Assembly (NCBI RefSeq): GCF_000829415.1
Contig: NZ_AP014637.1
Location: 1,872,001-1,936,000, forward strand
Source of the DNA: Pseudomonas sp. StFLB209
Lineage (GTDB): Bacteria; Pseudomonadota; Gammaproteobacteria; Pseudomonadales; Pseudomonadaceae
Direction: 5' to 3'
DNA length: 64,000 nt
The translations under genes were made by a program, and so were the position numbers. Under the pieces are notes generated by a model. It had not been told where the DNA came from, ran no database searches, and saw nothing but the letters and a program-made list of their open reading frames with translations. This document shows, one piece after another, positions 1 to 12,575 of the stretch (positions are counted from its first letter, which is position 1; every line of letters starts with the position of its first letter).

Positions 1-543
1 AAAGGCCGTGAACTGGGCCTGATCGACGACAGCCGCTGGGCCGCCTTCTGCGCCAAGCGCGAAAGCATCGAACGCGAAGAGCAACGGCTGAAAACCACCT
101 GGGTTCGTCCGGGCACCGAGCAAGGGGATGCCATTGCTGAACGATTCGGCACACCGTTGTCTCACGAATACAATCTGCTCAGCCTGCTGACCCGTCCGGA
201 AATCGACTACGCCAGCCTGGTAGAACTGACCGGCGCCGGTTGTAACGATCCACAGGCTGCCGAACAGGTCGAGATCCAGACCAAGTACGCCGGTTATATC
301 GAGCGTCAGCAGGAAGAAATCGCTCGTCTGCGGGCCAGCGAAGATACCCGTCTGCCGCACGACATTGACTATTCGAACATTTCCGGGCTGTCCAAAGAGA
401 TTCAATCCAAGCTGGGGATAACTCGTCCCGAGACGCTTGGGCAGGCATCGCGTATTCCCGGCGTCACACCGGCGGCGATTTCGCTGTTGATGATTCACCT
501 GAAAAAACGCGGTGCAGGCCGCGAGTTGGAGCAAAGCGCTTGA
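1..543 (+). CDS. mnmG: tRNA uridine 34 modification enzyme MnmG (GidA), C-terminal part
   Basis: The frame is open from the first base and ends at the TGA at 541-543, so only the last 180 residues are present. MnmG works with MnmE to install the carboxymethylaminomethyl group on wobble U34 of certain tRNAs, using FAD. The visible part is the helical C-terminal domain: it contains [16 protein letters not shown] and the conserved tail motif [20 protein letters not shown], followed by [20 protein letters not shown]. The sequence and its place directly before rsmG and parAB match the Pseudomonas gidA locus beside oriC. The stop overlaps the TTG start of rsmG by 4 bp, which suggests translational coupling. 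The catalytic N-terminal part lies outside the window. Confidence 0.97.
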   Translation, partial: KGRELGLIDDSRWAAFCAKRESIEREEQRLKTTWVRPGTEQGDAIAERFGTPLSHEYNLLSLLTRPEIDYASLVELTGAGCNDPQAAEQVEIQTKYAGYIERQQEEIARLRASEDTRLPHDIDYSNISGLSKEIQSKLGITRPETLGQASRIPGVTPAAISLLMIHLKKRGAGRELEQSA

Positions 544-1199
544 GTGCCATGGTGACACCGCAACATGCCGAGGAATTATCCACAGGCGCCCGGCAATTGG
601 GCATTGAGCTCAGTGAAACCCAGCACAGCCAGCTGCTGGCGTACCTGGCCCTGTTGATCAAATGGAACAAGGCCTACAATCTCACCGCGGTGCGCAACCC
701 GGACGAGATGGTTTCCCGGCATCTACTCGACAGCCTCAGCGTACTGCCCTTTGTTGACTCAACGTCGATCAACGCCGAACGCTGGCTGGATGTGGGCAGC
801 GGTGGTGGCATGCCCGGCATCCCGCTGGCGATCATGTTTCCCGATACCCGCGTTGCGCTGCTGGACAGCAATGGCAAGAAAAGCCGCTTCCAGACCCAGG
901 TAAAACTTGAATTGAAACTGGATAACCTTGAGGTTATCCACAGCCGTGCCGAAAGCTATCAGCCTGCCGAGCCGTTCACCGGTATCATTTCCCGGGCGTT
1001 CAGCAGTCTTGAAGATTTCACCGGCTGGACCCGTCACATGGGTGACACGGATACACGCTGGCTGGCAATGAAAGGGCTGCATCCGACCGATGAGCTGGTA
1101 GCATTGCCAGCAGATTTTCGCCTCGATAGCGCACAGGCCCTGGCCGTTCCAGGTTGCCAAGGCCAACGCCATCTGCTGATACTGCGCCGCACGGCATGA
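540..1199 (+). CDS. rsmG: 16S rRNA (guanine527-N7)-methyltransferase RsmG (GidB)
   Basis: RsmG methylates N7 of G527 in 16S rRNA using S-adenosylmethionine; loss of it gives low-level streptomycin resistance in many bacteria. The protein is about 219 residues, normal for the family. It has the lead-in [20 protein letters not shown] and the SAM-binding loop [16 protein letters not shown] near residues 82-97. The start is placed at TTG 540 because Pseudomonas homologues begin with the same M-S-x-M-V-T-P-Q segment; ATG 549 is the alternative. The gene overlaps the end of mnmG and is followed 18 bp later by parA. Two exact DnaA boxes (TTATCCACA) lie inside it, at 576-584 and 934-942. Confidence 0.96.
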   Translation: MSAMVTPQHAEELSTGARQLGIELSETQHSQLLAYLALLIKWNKAYNLTAVRNPDEMVSRHLLDSLSVLPFVDSTSINAERWLDVGSGGGMPGIPLAIMFPDTRVALLDSNGKKSRFQTQVKLELKLDNLEVIHSRAESYQPAEPFTGIISRAFSSLEDFTGWTRHMGDTDTRWLAMKGLHPTDELVALPADFRLDSAQALAVPGCQGQRHLLILRRTA

Positions 1200-1217
1200 T
1201 TGGGAACACAAGCAAGA

Positions 1218-2009
1218 ATGGCTAAGGTATTCGCGATTGCGAACCAGAAAGGTGGTGTGGGTAAAACCACCACCTGCATCAACCTCGCAGCGTCGCTGGT
1301 CGCCACCAAGCGTCGGGTGCTGTTGATCGACCTCGATCCACAGGGCAACGCCACCATGGGTAGCGGTGTGGATAAACACAACCTGGAAAACTCGGTGTAC
1401 GACCTGCTGATCGGTGAATGCGATCTGTCGGCGGCCATGCAGTTCTCCGAACACGGTGGTTATCAACTGCTGCCGGCCAACCGTGACCTGACGGCGGCCG
1501 AAGTGGTACTGCTGGAAATGCAGATGAAGGAGAGCCGTCTGCGCAATGCGCTGGCGCCGATCCGTGAAAGCTACGATTACATTCTCATCGACTGCCCGCC
1601 GTCGCTGTCGATGCTGACCCTCAATGCCCTGGTTGCAGCCGACGGGGTAATTATCCCCATGCAGTGCGAATACTTCGCGCTCGAAGGGTTGAGTGACCTT
1701 GTGGATAACATCAAGCGTATTGGTGAGCTGCTCAATCCGCAGCTGAAGATCGAGGGGTTGTTGCGCACCATGTATGACCCGCGCCTGAGCCTGAGCAACG
1801 ATGTTTCCGCACAGCTCAAGGAACACTTTGGCGATCAGCTCTACGACACGGTGATTCCACGCAACATCCGCCTGGCCGAGGCACCGAGTTTCGGCATGCC
1901 GGTGCTCACCTACGACAAGTCATCGCGTGGTGCCCTGGCTTACCTGGCCCTGGCCGGTGAACTGGTCCGTCGTCAACGTCGCAGTGCAAAAGCTGCCAAA
2001 CCAGCCTGA
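1218..2009 (+). CDS. parA: Chromosome partitioning ATPase ParA (Soj)
   Basis: ParA is the Walker-type ATPase that moves ParB-parS complexes and so segregates the origin region. The 263-residue protein opens with MAKVFAIANQKGGVGKTTT, which holds the deviant Walker A motif KGGVGKTT. It continues with the Walker A' region LLIDLDPQGN and the Walker B-like ILIDCPPSLS, all typical of chromosomal Soj proteins. The ATG at 1218 is chosen because the family starts directly before this beta strand; the in-frame codons upstream overlap the end of rsmG. parB follows after 7 bp. Two exact DnaA boxes on the minus strand lie inside the gene (1367-1375 and 1700-1708). Confidence 0.97.
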   Translation: MAKVFAIANQKGGVGKTTTCINLAASLVATKRRVLLIDLDPQGNATMGSGVDKHNLENSVYDLLIGECDLSAAMQFSEHGGYQLLPANRDLTAAEVVLLEMQMKESRLRNALAPIRESYDYILIDCPPSLSMLTLNALVAADGVIIPMQCEYFALEGLSDLVDNIKRIGELLNPQLKIEGLLRTMYDPRLSLSNDVSAQLKEHFGDQLYDTVIPRNIRLAEAPSFGMPVLTYDKSSRGALAYLALAGELVRRQRRSAKAAKPA

Positions 2010-2016
2010 GGAAACC

Positions 2017-2898
2017 ATGGCCGTCAAGAAAAGAGGTCTCGGACGCGGGCTGGATGCACTGTTGAGCAGCCCGAGCGTGCCCAGTGTCACTGTGCTGGAG
2101 CAACAGGCCAGCAAACTCGACCAGAACGAGCTGCAACATGTGCCGCTGGACAAGATCCAGCGTGGCAAATACCAGCCACGTCGCGACATGGACCCGCAGG
2201 CGCTCGAAGAGCTGGCGCAGTCGATCCGCAACCAAGGGGTCATGCAACCGATCGTGATTCGTCCGATCGGTAACGATCGTTTCGAGATCATTGCCGGTGA
2301 GCGCCGCTGGCGTGCCAGCCAGCAGGCCGGGGTCGAAACCATTCCGGCCATGGTCCGTGACGTCCCTGACGAAGCGGCCATTGCCATGGCGCTGATCGAG
2401 AACATCCAGCGCGAAGACCTCAACCCGGTCGAAGAAGCCATTGCCCTGCAGCGGCTGCAGCAGGAATTCCAGCTCACTCAGCAGCAAGTGGCCGATGCGG
2501 TCGGCAAGTCGCGGGTCAGTGTGGCCAATCTGTTACGCCTGATTACCTTGCCTGAGGTGATCAAGACCATGCTCTCGCATGGTGATCTGGAAATGGGGCA
2601 TGCCCGTGCATTGCTCGGTTTGCCTGATGATCGTCAGGTTGAAGGGGCGCGACACGTTGTCGCACGCGGGCTCACTGTGCGCCAGACCGAAGCACTGGTC
2701 AGGCAGTGGCTGAGTGATAAACCTGAACCTGTCGAGCCCCCCAAGGCCGACCCCGACATCAGCCGGCTGGAGCAGCGCTTGGCAGAGCGGCTGGGCTCTG
2801 CGGTGCAGATTCGCCACGGGCAGAAGGGCAAGGGGCAACTGGTGATCCGCTACAACTCCCTCGATGAGCTGCAAGGCGTTCTTGCTCACATCCGCTGA
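2017..2898 (+). CDS. parB: Chromosome partitioning protein ParB (Spo0J)
   Basis: ParB is the CTPase clamp that loads at parS sites and spreads on origin-proximal DNA. The 293-residue protein has the basic N-terminus KKRGLGRGLDALL that contacts ParA. The N-terminal ParB/Srx domain carries the GERRWRAS CTP-binding motif near residue 95 and ENIQREDLNPVEEA. A helix-turn-helix follows (LTQQQVADAVGKSRVSVANL), then a C-terminal dimerisation domain. ATG 2017 lies 7 bp after the parA stop and gives the normal family length; an earlier in-frame start would overlap parA. No consensus parS was found in the window, so the sites are presumably on the other side of oriC or further away. Confidence 0.97.
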   Translation: MAVKKRGLGRGLDALLSSPSVPSVTVLEQQASKLDQNELQHVPLDKIQRGKYQPRRDMDPQALEELAQSIRNQGVMQPIVIRPIGNDRFEIIAGERRWRASQQAGVETIPAMVRDVPDEAAIAMALIENIQREDLNPVEEAIALQRLQQEFQLTQQQVADAVGKSRVSVANLLRLITLPEVIKTMLSHGDLEMGHARALLGLPDDRQVEGARHVVARGLTVRQTEALVRQWLSDKPEPVEPPKADPDISRLEQRLAERLGSAVQIRHGQKGKGQLVIRYNSLDELQGVLAHIR

Positions 2899-2942
2899 AA
2901 CAATTGACCTGTAACGTGTAGTCGGAAATCGACTCCTTGGAG

Positions 2943-2971
2943 TTGAACGGGGGCTGAACCGCCCCTATACT
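2943..2971 (+). promoter_or_regulatory. Sigma70-type promoter for the atp operon
   Basis: TTGAAC at 2943-2948 and TATACT at 2966-2971 are separated by exactly 17 bp, close to the sigma70 consensus. They lie 73 bp upstream of the atpI start in the parB-atpI intergenic region. The spacer contains a GGGGC/GCCCC inverted repeat that could also serve as part of a parB terminator hairpin. Confidence 0.7.
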
Positions 2972-3044
2972 CTGCGCGCATTTTGTCGGCACAAATTATG
3001 CCAAGTTAACGATGATGGCGACCGCCGACCGAGGAGCTGTAGCG

Positions 3045-4338
<1,294 letters not shown>

Positions 4339-4470
4339 GATCGCCTCGCGGCGTATCTGATGACCCTCGCGTCGGCTGTAATGGCCAGGATGCGAGGGTG
4401 CCCGCAAGGGCTGATGTAAATAACGATTCTGTTTCACGCTTCAATCTAAAAACTAACCAATACGACGTAA

Positions 4471-4743
<273 letters not shown>

Positions 4744-4800
4744 TCACTCGACTTGTCGAGTTGATGGGTGGGATGGAAAACGTAACAGCGAGGTGTTGGC

Positions 4801-5271
4801 GTGAACATTAATGCAACCTTGATTGGCCAGAGCATTGCGTTCGCGATCTTTGTACTGTTTTGCATGAAGTATGTGTGGCCTCCGGTCATCACTGCCTTGC
4901 GCGAACGTCAGAAGAAGATTGCGGATGGCTTGGACGCTGCCTCTCGAGCTGCTCGCGACCTGGAGCTGGCCCAAGAAAAAGCGGGTCAACAACTGCGCGA
5001 AGCCAAGGCTCAGGCAGCTGAGATCATTGAGCAGGCCAAGAAACGCGGTAACCAGATCGTCGACGAAGCCCGTGAACAGGCTCGCGTTGAAGCTGACCGC
5101 GTGAAGGCTCAGGCTCAGGCCGAGATCGAGCAAGAACTGAACAGTGTCAAAGACGCCCTGCGTGCCCAACTGGGTAGCCTGGCTGTCAATGGCGCCGAGA
5201 AGATCCTGGGCTCCACAATCGATCAAAACGCGCACGCAGAGCTGGTCAATAAACTGGCTGCTGAAATTTAA
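4801..5271 (+). CDS. atpF: F0F1 ATP synthase subunit b
   Basis: Subunit b is the peripheral stalk that holds F1 against the rotor. The 156-residue protein has one N-terminal membrane helix ([20 protein letters not shown]) followed by a long charged coiled coil rich in A, E, K and Q. Its length equals that of E. coli AtpF. The start is GTG 4801; [12 protein letters not shown] is the usual N-terminus. atpH begins 12 bp downstream. Confidence 0.97.
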   Translation: MNINATLIGQSIAFAIFVLFCMKYVWPPVITALRERQKKIADGLDAASRAARDLELAQEKAGQQLREAKAQAAEIIEQAKKRGNQIVDEAREQARVEADRVKAQAQAEIEQELNSVKDALRAQLGSLAVNGAEKILGSTIDQNAHAELVNKLAAEI

Positions 5272-5283
5272 GCGAGGGCGATC

Positions 5284-5820
5284 ATGGCAGAACTGACCAC
5301 GTTGGCCCGACCTTACGCAAAGGCGGCCTTCGAGCACGCTCAGGCCCACCAGCAACTGGCCAATTGGTCAGCCATGCTCGGCCTGGCAGCTGCGGTGTCA
5401 CAAGATGACACCATGCAGCGCCTGCTCAAGGCCCCGCGACTGACGAGCGCACAAAAGGCCGCCACTTTTATTGAAGTGTGCGGCGACAAGGTTGATGAAA
5501 AGGCACAGAACTTCATTAACGTCATTGCCGAGAACGACCGTCTCCCGCTGTTGCCGGAGATTGCCGCCCTGTTCGAGCTGTACAAGGCTGAACAGGAAAA
5601 ATCGGTAGACGCTGAAGTCACCAGTGCTTTTGCATTGAACCAAGAACAGCAAGACAAACTCGCCACGGTTCTCAGTGCTCGGCTTGGCCGGGAAGTGCGA
5701 CTGCACGTTGCGGAGGATGCCAGCCTGATTGGTGGCGTCGTAATCCGCGCCGGTGACCTGGTAATCGATGGCTCGGTTCGCGGCAAAATCGCGAAACTGG
5801 CCGAAGCACTGAAATCTTGA
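5284..5820 (+). CDS. atpH: F0F1 ATP synthase subunit delta
   Basis: Subunit delta links the b stalk to the top of the alpha3beta3 head. The 178-residue protein begins with the family segment [13 protein letters not shown] and ends with the conserved [20 protein letters not shown] region. Length and position between atpF and atpA are standard. Confidence 0.97.
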   Translation: MAELTTLARPYAKAAFEHAQAHQQLANWSAMLGLAAAVSQDDTMQRLLKAPRLTSAQKAATFIEVCGDKVDEKAQNFINVIAENDRLPLLPEIAALFELYKAEQEKSVDAEVTSAFALNQEQQDKLATVLSARLGREVRLHVAEDASLIGGVVIRAGDLVIDGSVRGKIAKLAEALKS

Positions 5821-5841
5821 GTTTGAAGGGGCAGCAGAGCA

Positions 5842-7386
5842 ATGCAGCAACTCAATCCTTCCGAAATTAGCGAAATCATCAAGGGCCGCATCGAAAAGCT
5901 CGATGTGTCCTCCCAAGCCCGTAACGAAGGCACTGTCGTCAGTGTGTCTGACGGTATCGTGCGGATTCACGGTCTGGCCGACGTCATGTACGGCGAAATG
6001 ATCGAGTTCCCGGGCGGCGTCTACGGTATGGCACTGAACCTGGAGCAAGACTCCGTAGGTGCTGTAGTTCTGGGCGCGTACACCACTCTGGCTGAAGGCA
6101 TGAGTGCCAAGTGCACCGGTCGCATCCTGGAAGTTCCGGTTGGTAAGGAACTGCTGGGTCGCGTTGTCGACGCACTGGGTAACCCGATCGACGGCAAAGG
6201 TCCGCTGAACAACACCGAGACCGACGCGGTCGAGAAAGTTGCTCCAGGCGTGATCTGGCGTAAGTCGGTAGACCAGCCTGTACAGACTGGCTACAAGTCG
6301 GTTGACGCCATGATCCCGGTCGGCCGTGGCCAGCGTGAGCTGATCATCGGTGACCGTCAGATCGGTAAAACCGCGATGGCGATCGACGCCATCATCAACC
6401 AGAAAGACAGCGGCATCTTCTGCGTCTACGTAGCGGTTGGTCAGAAGCAATCGACCATCGCCAACGTGGTTCGCAAGCTGGAAGAAAACGGCGCACTGGC
6501 CAACACCATCATCGTCGCCGCTGGCGCTTCGGAATCGGCTGCACTGCAGTTCCTGGCTCCGTACGCTGGTTGCACCATGGGTGAGTTCTTCCGCGACCGC
6601 GGTGAAGACGCCCTGATCGTCTACGATGACCTGTCCAAGCAAGCCGTTGCTTACCGTCAGATCTCCCTGCTGCTGCGCCGTCCACCAGGACGTGAAGCGT
6701 ACCCAGGTGACGTGTTCTATCTCCACTCCCGTCTGCTGGAGCGTGCATCGCGCGTTTCCGAAGAGTACGTAGAGAAGTTCACCAACGGTGCAGTGACTGG
6801 CAAAACCGGTTCCCTGACCGCTCTGCCGATCATCGAAACCCAGGCTGGCGACGTTTCCGCGTTCGTTCCGACCAACGTGATTTCCATCACCGACGGTCAG
6901 ATCTTCCTGGAATCGGCCATGTTCAACTCGGGCATCCGCCCGGCAGTGAACGCCGGTGTTTCGGTATCCCGCGTTGGTGGTGCCGCTCAGACCAAGATCA
7001 TCAAGAAGCTCTCCGGTGGTATCCGTACCGCTCTGGCTCAGTACCGTGAACTGGCAGCATTCGCCCAGTTCGCTTCTGACCTGGACGAAGCCACCCGTAA
7101 GCAGCTTGAGCATGGTCAGCGCGTTACCGAGCTGATGAAGCAGAAGCAATACGCTCCAATGTCGATCGCTGACATGGCGCTGTCGCTGTACGCCGCTGAG
7201 CGTGGCTTCCTGACCGACGTGGAAATCGCCAAGATCGGCAGCTTCGAACAAGCTCTGATCGCCTACTTCCACCGCGATCACGCCGACCTGTTGGCGAAGA
7301 TCAACGTGAAGGGTGATTTCAACGACGAAATCGACGCTGGCATCAAGTCCGGTATCGAGAAGTTCAAGGCCACCCAGACCTGGTAA
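5842..7386 (+). CDS. atpA: F0F1 ATP synthase subunit alpha
   Basis: The alpha subunit carries the non-catalytic nucleotide site of F1. The 514-residue protein shows the N-terminal beta barrel, the P-loop [13 protein letters not shown] near residue 170 (isoleucine where many homologues have threonine) and the signature [13 protein letters not shown] near residue 370. It is preceded by the GAAGGGGC-type ribosome binding site at about 5826. The stop is followed by a GC-rich hairpin and then atpG. Confidence 0.98.
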   Translation: MQQLNPSEISEIIKGRIEKLDVSSQARNEGTVVSVSDGIVRIHGLADVMYGEMIEFPGGVYGMALNLEQDSVGAVVLGAYTTLAEGMSAKCTGRILEVPVGKELLGRVVDALGNPIDGKGPLNNTETDAVEKVAPGVIWRKSVDQPVQTGYKSVDAMIPVGRGQRELIIGDRQIGKTAMAIDAIINQKDSGIFCVYVAVGQKQSTIANVVRKLEENGALANTIIVAAGASESAALQFLAPYAGCTMGEFFRDRGEDALIVYDDLSKQAVAYRQISLLLRRPPGREAYPGDVFYLHSRLLERASRVSEEYVEKFTNGAVTGKTGSLTALPIIETQAGDVSAFVPTNVISITDGQIFLESAMFNSGIRPAVNAGVSVSRVGGAAQTKIIKKLSGGIRTALAQYRELAAFAQFASDLDEATRKQLEHGQRVTELMKQKQYAPMSIADMALSLYAAERGFLTDVEIAKIGSFEQALIAYFHRDHADLLAKINVKGDFNDEIDAGIKSGIEKFKATQTW

Positions 7387-7392
7387 GCCGCG

Positions 7393-7413
7393 GCGGGGGC
7401 TTCACGCCCCCGC
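7393..7413 (+). other. Intercistronic hairpin between atpA and atpG
   Basis: A perfect 8-bp stem, GCGGGGGC and GCCCCCGC, encloses the loop TTCAC. There is no T-tract, so it is more likely an mRNA-stabilising or processing hairpin than a terminator; the operon continues on the other side. Confidence 0.6.
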
Positions 7414-7435
7414 TTGCTAACCTGATAGGTGATAC

Positions 7436-8296
7436 ATGGCAGGCGCAAAAGAGATTCGCAGTAAGATTGCGAGCATTAAAAGCACGCAAAAAATTACCAG
7501 CGCCATGGAAAAAGTGGCGGTCAGCAAAATGCGCAAGGCTCAACTGCGCATGGCTGCTAGCCGTCCTTATGCGGAGCGTATCCGCCAGGTGATTGGTCAT
7601 CTGGCCAACGCCAACCCGGAATATCGTCACCCGTTCATGGTCGAGCGCCCTGTCAAGCGTGCCGGCTATGTCGTTGTGAGCAGTGACCGTGGTTTGTGCG
7701 GTGGCTTGAACACCAACCTGTTCAAGGCTCTGGTCAAGGACATGAACGCCACTCGCGGGCAGGGCGTCGAAATCGACCTGTGCGTGATCGGCAGCAAGGG
7801 TGCGGCATTCTTCCGCAGCTTCGGCGGCAACGTCGTTGCAGCGGTCAGCCACCTGGGCGAAGAGCCATCGATCAATGATCTGATCGGCAGCGTCAAGGTC
7901 ATGCTGGATGCCTACCTGGACGGTCGTATCGATCGCCTGTCCGTGGTGTCGAACAAGTTCATCAACACCATGACGCAACAGCCGACGGTCGAGCAACTGG
8001 TACCGTTGGTGGCAACCCCGGATCAAGGACTCAAGCACCACTGGGACTACCTCTACGAACCCGACGCCAAAGAGCTGCTGGACGGCTTGATGGTCCGTTA
8101 CGTGGAGTCGCAGGTCTACCAGGCGGTGGTCGAGAACAATGCGGCTGAACAAGCTGCCCGGATGATCGCCATGAAAAACGCCACAGACAACGCCGGTGAC
8201 CTGATCAGCGACCTCCAGCTGATCTACAACAAGGCACGTCAGGCTGCGATCACCCAGGAGATCTCGGAAATCGTCGGCGGCGCTGCCGCGGTTTAA
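7436..8296 (+). CDS. atpG: F0F1 ATP synthase subunit gamma
   Basis: Gamma is the central rotating shaft. The 286-residue protein begins [20 protein letters not shown] and contains [16 protein letters not shown] near residue 80. It ends with [27 protein letters not shown], the conserved C-terminal helix. Length is normal. It lies 49 bp after atpA, and atpD follows 27 bp later. Confidence 0.98.
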   Translation: MAGAKEIRSKIASIKSTQKITSAMEKVAVSKMRKAQLRMAASRPYAERIRQVIGHLANANPEYRHPFMVERPVKRAGYVVVSSDRGLCGGLNTNLFKALVKDMNATRGQGVEIDLCVIGSKGAAFFRSFGGNVVAAVSHLGEEPSINDLIGSVKVMLDAYLDGRIDRLSVVSNKFINTMTQQPTVEQLVPLVATPDQGLKHHWDYLYEPDAKELLDGLMVRYVESQVYQAVVENNAAEQAARMIAMKNATDNAGDLISDLQLIYNKARQAAITQEISEIVGGAAAV

Positions 8297-9700
<1,404 letters not shown>

Positions 9701-9705
9701 TCCCG

Positions 9706-9723
9706 GCGCCCCGCAAGGGGCGC
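9706..9723 (+). other. Intercistronic hairpin between atpD and atpC
   Basis: The 7-bp stem GCGCCCC and GGGGCGC closes a GCAA tetraloop of the stable GNRA class. No T-tract follows, so it is probably an RNA-stability or attenuation element that sets the lower level of epsilon. Confidence 0.55.
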
Positions 9724-9744
9724 TAATCAGGTTGAGGCAAGCAC

Positions 9745-10170
9745 ATGGCTATTACAGTCCATTGCGATATCGTCAGCGCGGAAGGAGAGATTTTCTCCGG
9801 TCTGGTCGAGCTGGTAGTTGCGCACGGCAACCTGGGTGATCTTGGTATCGCCCCAGGCCACGCCCCGCTGATTACCAATCTCAAGCCGGGTCCGATCACG
9901 CTGACCAAGCAGGGCGGCGACCGTGAGGTGTTCTACATCTCCGGTGGTTTCCTCGAAGTGCAGCCGAACATGGTCAAGGTGCTTGCCGATACTGTGCAAC
10001 GTGCTGGTGACCTGGATGAGGCTTCTGCTCAGGACGCCGTCAAGGCGGCCGAGAAGGCGCTGAACGAGAAAGGCGCGGACTTCGACTACAGTGCCGCTTC
10101 TGCTCGTCTGGCCGAGGCCGCAGCCCAGCTGCGTACCGTCCAGCAGATCCGCAAGAAGTTCGGTGGTTGA
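9745..10170 (+). CDS. atpC: F0F1 ATP synthase subunit epsilon
   Basis: Epsilon binds gamma and inhibits ATP hydrolysis. The 141-residue protein begins with the family N-terminal beta-barrel segment [13 protein letters not shown] and contains [18 protein letters not shown]. The C-terminal half is the usual pair of alanine-rich helices. It is the last gene of the atp operon and is followed by a strong terminator. Confidence 0.97.
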   Translation: MAITVHCDIVSAEGEIFSGLVELVVAHGNLGDLGIAPGHAPLITNLKPGPITLTKQGGDREVFYISGGFLEVQPNMVKVLADTVQRAGDLDEASAQDAVKAAEKALNEKGADFDYSAASARLAEAAAQLRTVQQIRKKFGG

Positions 10171-10195
10171 TACCGCTGTGCTTCACGTGTGATTG

Positions 10196-10230
10196 AAAAA
10201 AAAGGGTAGCCTCGGCTACCCTTTTTGTTT
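10196..10230 (+). terminator. Rho-independent terminator of the atp operon
   Basis: AAAAAGGGTAGCC and GGCTACCCTTTTT form a 13-bp stem with a TC turn, followed by GTTTTT. The A-rich 5' side means it may also work in the opposite direction. It lies 30 bp after the atpC stop. Confidence 0.92.
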
Positions 10231-10265
10231 TTCTGCGGCCTGGTTCCGCTCAATGGGTAGTCTTC

Positions 10266-11633
10266 ATGTCTCTCGATATCGTCATTCTCGCCGCAGGCCA
10301 GGGCACCCGCATGCGCTCGGCGCTGCCCAAGGTGCTGCATCCGGTAGCTGGCAACTCCATGCTTGGTCACGTTATCCACAGCGCGCGACAGTTATCCCCG
10401 CAGGGTATTCATGTAGTGATTGGCCACGGCGCCGATGCGGTACGTCAGCACCTGGCCGCCGATGATCTGAATTTCGTCCTGCAAGACAAACAACTGGGCA
10501 CCGGCCACGCCGTGGCCCAGGCACTGCCGGCGCTGAGCGCCGAAACCGTGTTGATCCTCTACGGTGACGTACCGCTGATCGAAGTCGAAACCCTGCAACG
10601 TCTGCTCAAGCAGGTCACCCCGGCGCAACTGGGTCTGCTGACCGTCAACCTCGATGACCCGACCGGCTATGGCCGCATCGTGCGTAACGAACAGGGCCAG
10701 GTCAGCGCCATCGTCGAACACAAAGATGCCTCTGAAGCGCAGAAAGCGATCAAGGAAGGCAACACCGGCATTCTCGCTGTACCGGGCAAGCGCCTGGCCG
10801 ACTGGCTGGGCCGACTGTCCAACAACAATGCGCAGGGCGAGTACTACCTGACCGACGTGATCGCCATGGCGGTCAACGATGGCCTGGTGGTTGCCACCGA
10901 ACAACCGGTTGACCCGATGGAAGTGCAGGGCGCCAATGACCGCAAGCAGCTCTCGGAACTGGAGCGTCACTACCAGCTGCGCGCTGCCCGTCGTCTGATG
11001 GCTGCCGGCGTGACCCTGCGCGACCCGGCGCGCTTTGATGTGCGTGGTGAGGTCAGTGTCGGCCGCGATGTACTGATCGACATCAACGTGATTCTCGAAG
11101 GCAGCGTAGTCATTGAAGACGATGTGGTCATCGGCCCGAACTGCGTCATCAAGGACAGCACCCTGCGCAAGGGGGTGATCGTCAAAGCCAACAGCCACAT
11201 TGAAGGTGCAGTATTGGGTGAGGGCAGCGATGCCGGTCCGTTCGCCCGCCTGCGTCCGGGCAGTGTGCTGGATGCCCGCGCCCATGTGGGTAACTTTGTC
11301 GAGCTGAAGAACGCCAAGCTGGGCGAGGGCGCCAAGGCCGGTCACCTGACCTATCTGGGCGACGCCGAGATCGGCGCGCGCACCAATATCGGTGCCGGGA
11401 CCATCACCTGCAACTACGATGGCGCCAACAAGCACAAGACGGTACTGGGCGAAGACGTGTTCATCGGCTCGAACAACTCGCTGGTCGCCCCTGTGGATAT
11501 CTCGTCGGGCGCCACCACCGCCGCCGGTTCGACCATCACCCAGAACGTGCCCGCCGAACAACTGGCTGTGGCGCGGGCGCGTCAGCGCAATATCGATGGC
11601 TGGAAACGCCCGGTCAAAGCCAGCAAAAAGTAA
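10266..11633 (+). CDS. glmU: Bifunctional N-acetylglucosamine-1-phosphate uridyltransferase / glucosamine-1-phosphate acetyltransferase GlmU
   Basis: GlmU makes UDP-GlcNAc, the precursor of peptidoglycan and LPS, in two steps: acetylation of GlcN-1-P, then transfer of UMP. The 455-residue protein has the N-terminal nucleotidyltransferase motif [19 protein letters not shown] (residues 8-26) and metal-binding LYGDVPL. The C-terminal left-handed beta helix of hexapeptide repeats ends with the acetyltransferase region [19 protein letters not shown]. One exact DnaA box lies inside (10372-10380). The gene stands between the atp terminator and glmR-glmS, so the hexosamine pathway genes are clustered. 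Confidence 0.98.
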   Translation: MSLDIVILAAGQGTRMRSALPKVLHPVAGNSMLGHVIHSARQLSPQGIHVVIGHGADAVRQHLAADDLNFVLQDKQLGTGHAVAQALPALSAETVLILYGDVPLIEVETLQRLLKQVTPAQLGLLTVNLDDPTGYGRIVRNEQGQVSAIVEHKDASEAQKAIKEGNTGILAVPGKRLADWLGRLSNNNAQGEYYLTDVIAMAVNDGLVVATEQPVDPMEVQGANDRKQLSELERHYQLRAARRLMAAGVTLRDPARFDVRGEVSVGRDVLIDINVILEGSVVIEDDVVIGPNCVIKDSTLRKGVIVKANSHIEGAVLGEGSDAGPFARLRPGSVLDARAHVGNFVELKNAKLGEGAKAGHLTYLGDAEIGARTNIGAGTITCNYDGANKHKTVLGEDVFIGSNNSLVAPVDISSGATTAAGSTITQNVPAEQLAVARARQRNIDGWKRPVKASKK

Positions 11634-11634
11634 G

Positions 11635-11728
11635 TTATTCACAGCCCTTGGTTCGTGCAGCTTCGCGGTTATTGCCGCGAAGTTATGCACAGCGTCAGGT
11701 ATGGCGGCCGTCAAAAAAGTTATTCACA
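11635..11728 (+). promoter_or_regulatory. Cluster of three DnaA boxes in the glmU-glmR intergenic region
   Basis: Three sites fit TTATNCACA on the same strand: TTATTCACA at 11635-11643, TTATGCACA at 11683-11691 and TTATTCACA at 11720-11728. They fill most of the 164-bp gap before glmR. Binding of DnaA here is inferred from the motif only; the cluster could titrate DnaA or tie expression of glmR-glmS to replication initiation. Confidence 0.55.
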
Positions 11729-11797
11729 CCCTTGACGGCAGACTTTCGATGAGTTTTGATTGCGTCACTTAAATTTCGAATCGAAACTTAACCAAAA

Positions 11798-12565
11798 ATG
11801 TCGAAACGTAACACGCCGCAACGCCGCCATCAGATCCTCGCTTTGCTCAATGAGCAGGGCGAGGTCACTGTGGATGATCTGGCCAAGCGCTTCGAAACCT
11901 CAGAAGTTACGATTCGAAAGGATCTGACAGCGCTGGAGAGCAATGGCCTGCTGCTGCGCCGTTACGGTGGCGCGGTGACCCTGCCGCAGGAATTGATCAC
12001 CGATCAAAGCCAGCCGGTATCACGTTATAAACAAGCCATCGCCCGTGCAGCGGCTGAGTGCATTCGTGAGCATGCGCGGATCGTGGTCGACAGCGGCAGC
12101 ACCACCGCTGCGTTGATCGGCGAACTGGGGGCCAAGCCTGGCCTGGTGGTGATGACCAACTCCCTTAACGTCGCCCGTGCCCTGACCGAACTGGAGCAGG
12201 AACCGGTGGTACTGATGACCGGCGGCACCTGGGACCCGCATTCGGAGTCATTCCAGGGGCAGGTCGCCGAGCAGGTCCTGCGCTCTTACGACTTTGACCA
12301 GTTGTTCATCGGCGCCGATGGCATCGATTTGCAGCGCGGCACCACAACCTTCAACGAATTGCTGGGTCTGAGCCGGGTCATGGCCGAGGTCGCCCGCGAA
12401 GTCGTGGTCATGGCCGAGGCCGACAAGGTTGGCCGCAAAATTCCCAATCTGGAACTGCCCTGGAGCGGTATCCATACCCTTATTACCGATGAACGCCTGC
12501 CCCTTGAGGCACGCGAACAGATACAGGCTCGTGGCATCACTGTCATTTGCGCCGCTGTCAGCTAG
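11798..12565 (+). CDS. glmR: DeoR/GlpR-family transcriptional regulator upstream of glmS (GlmR)
   Basis: This 255-residue protein has an N-terminal DeoR helix-turn-helix ([35 protein letters not shown], residues 9-43). The C-terminal sugar-phosphate sensor domain contains [13 protein letters not shown] and the family segment [12 protein letters not shown]. It lies 10 bp before glmS, the arrangement seen at the glmR-glmS locus of P. aeruginosa. The likely role is control of glmS in response to an amino-sugar phosphate, but the effector cannot be read from the sequence. Confidence 0.9.
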   Translation: MSKRNTPQRRHQILALLNEQGEVTVDDLAKRFETSEVTIRKDLTALESNGLLLRRYGGAVTLPQELITDQSQPVSRYKQAIARAAAECIREHARIVVDSGSTTAALIGELGAKPGLVVMTNSLNVARALTELEQEPVVLMTGGTWDPHSESFQGQVAEQVLRSYDFDQLFIGADGIDLQRGTTTFNELLGLSRVMAEVAREVVVMAEADKVGRKIPNLELPWSGIHTLITDERLPLEAREQIQARGITVICAAVS

Positions 12566-12575
12566 GAGATCAACC

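Noticed and set aside
5398..7281. Long minus-strand reading frame (627 codons) opposite atpH and atpA
   Set aside because: It is the antisense of a highly codon-biased gene, has no family resemblance and no start signals. The same applies to the minus-strand frames opposite atpD (8309-9643), glmU (10392-11714), parA (759-1826), atpB (3403-4437) and glmS (12570-13496).
10179..10194. TGCTTCACGTGTGATT after atpC as a parS site
   Set aside because: It matches the palindromic parS consensus at only about 11 of 16 positions and is not symmetric outside CACGTG.
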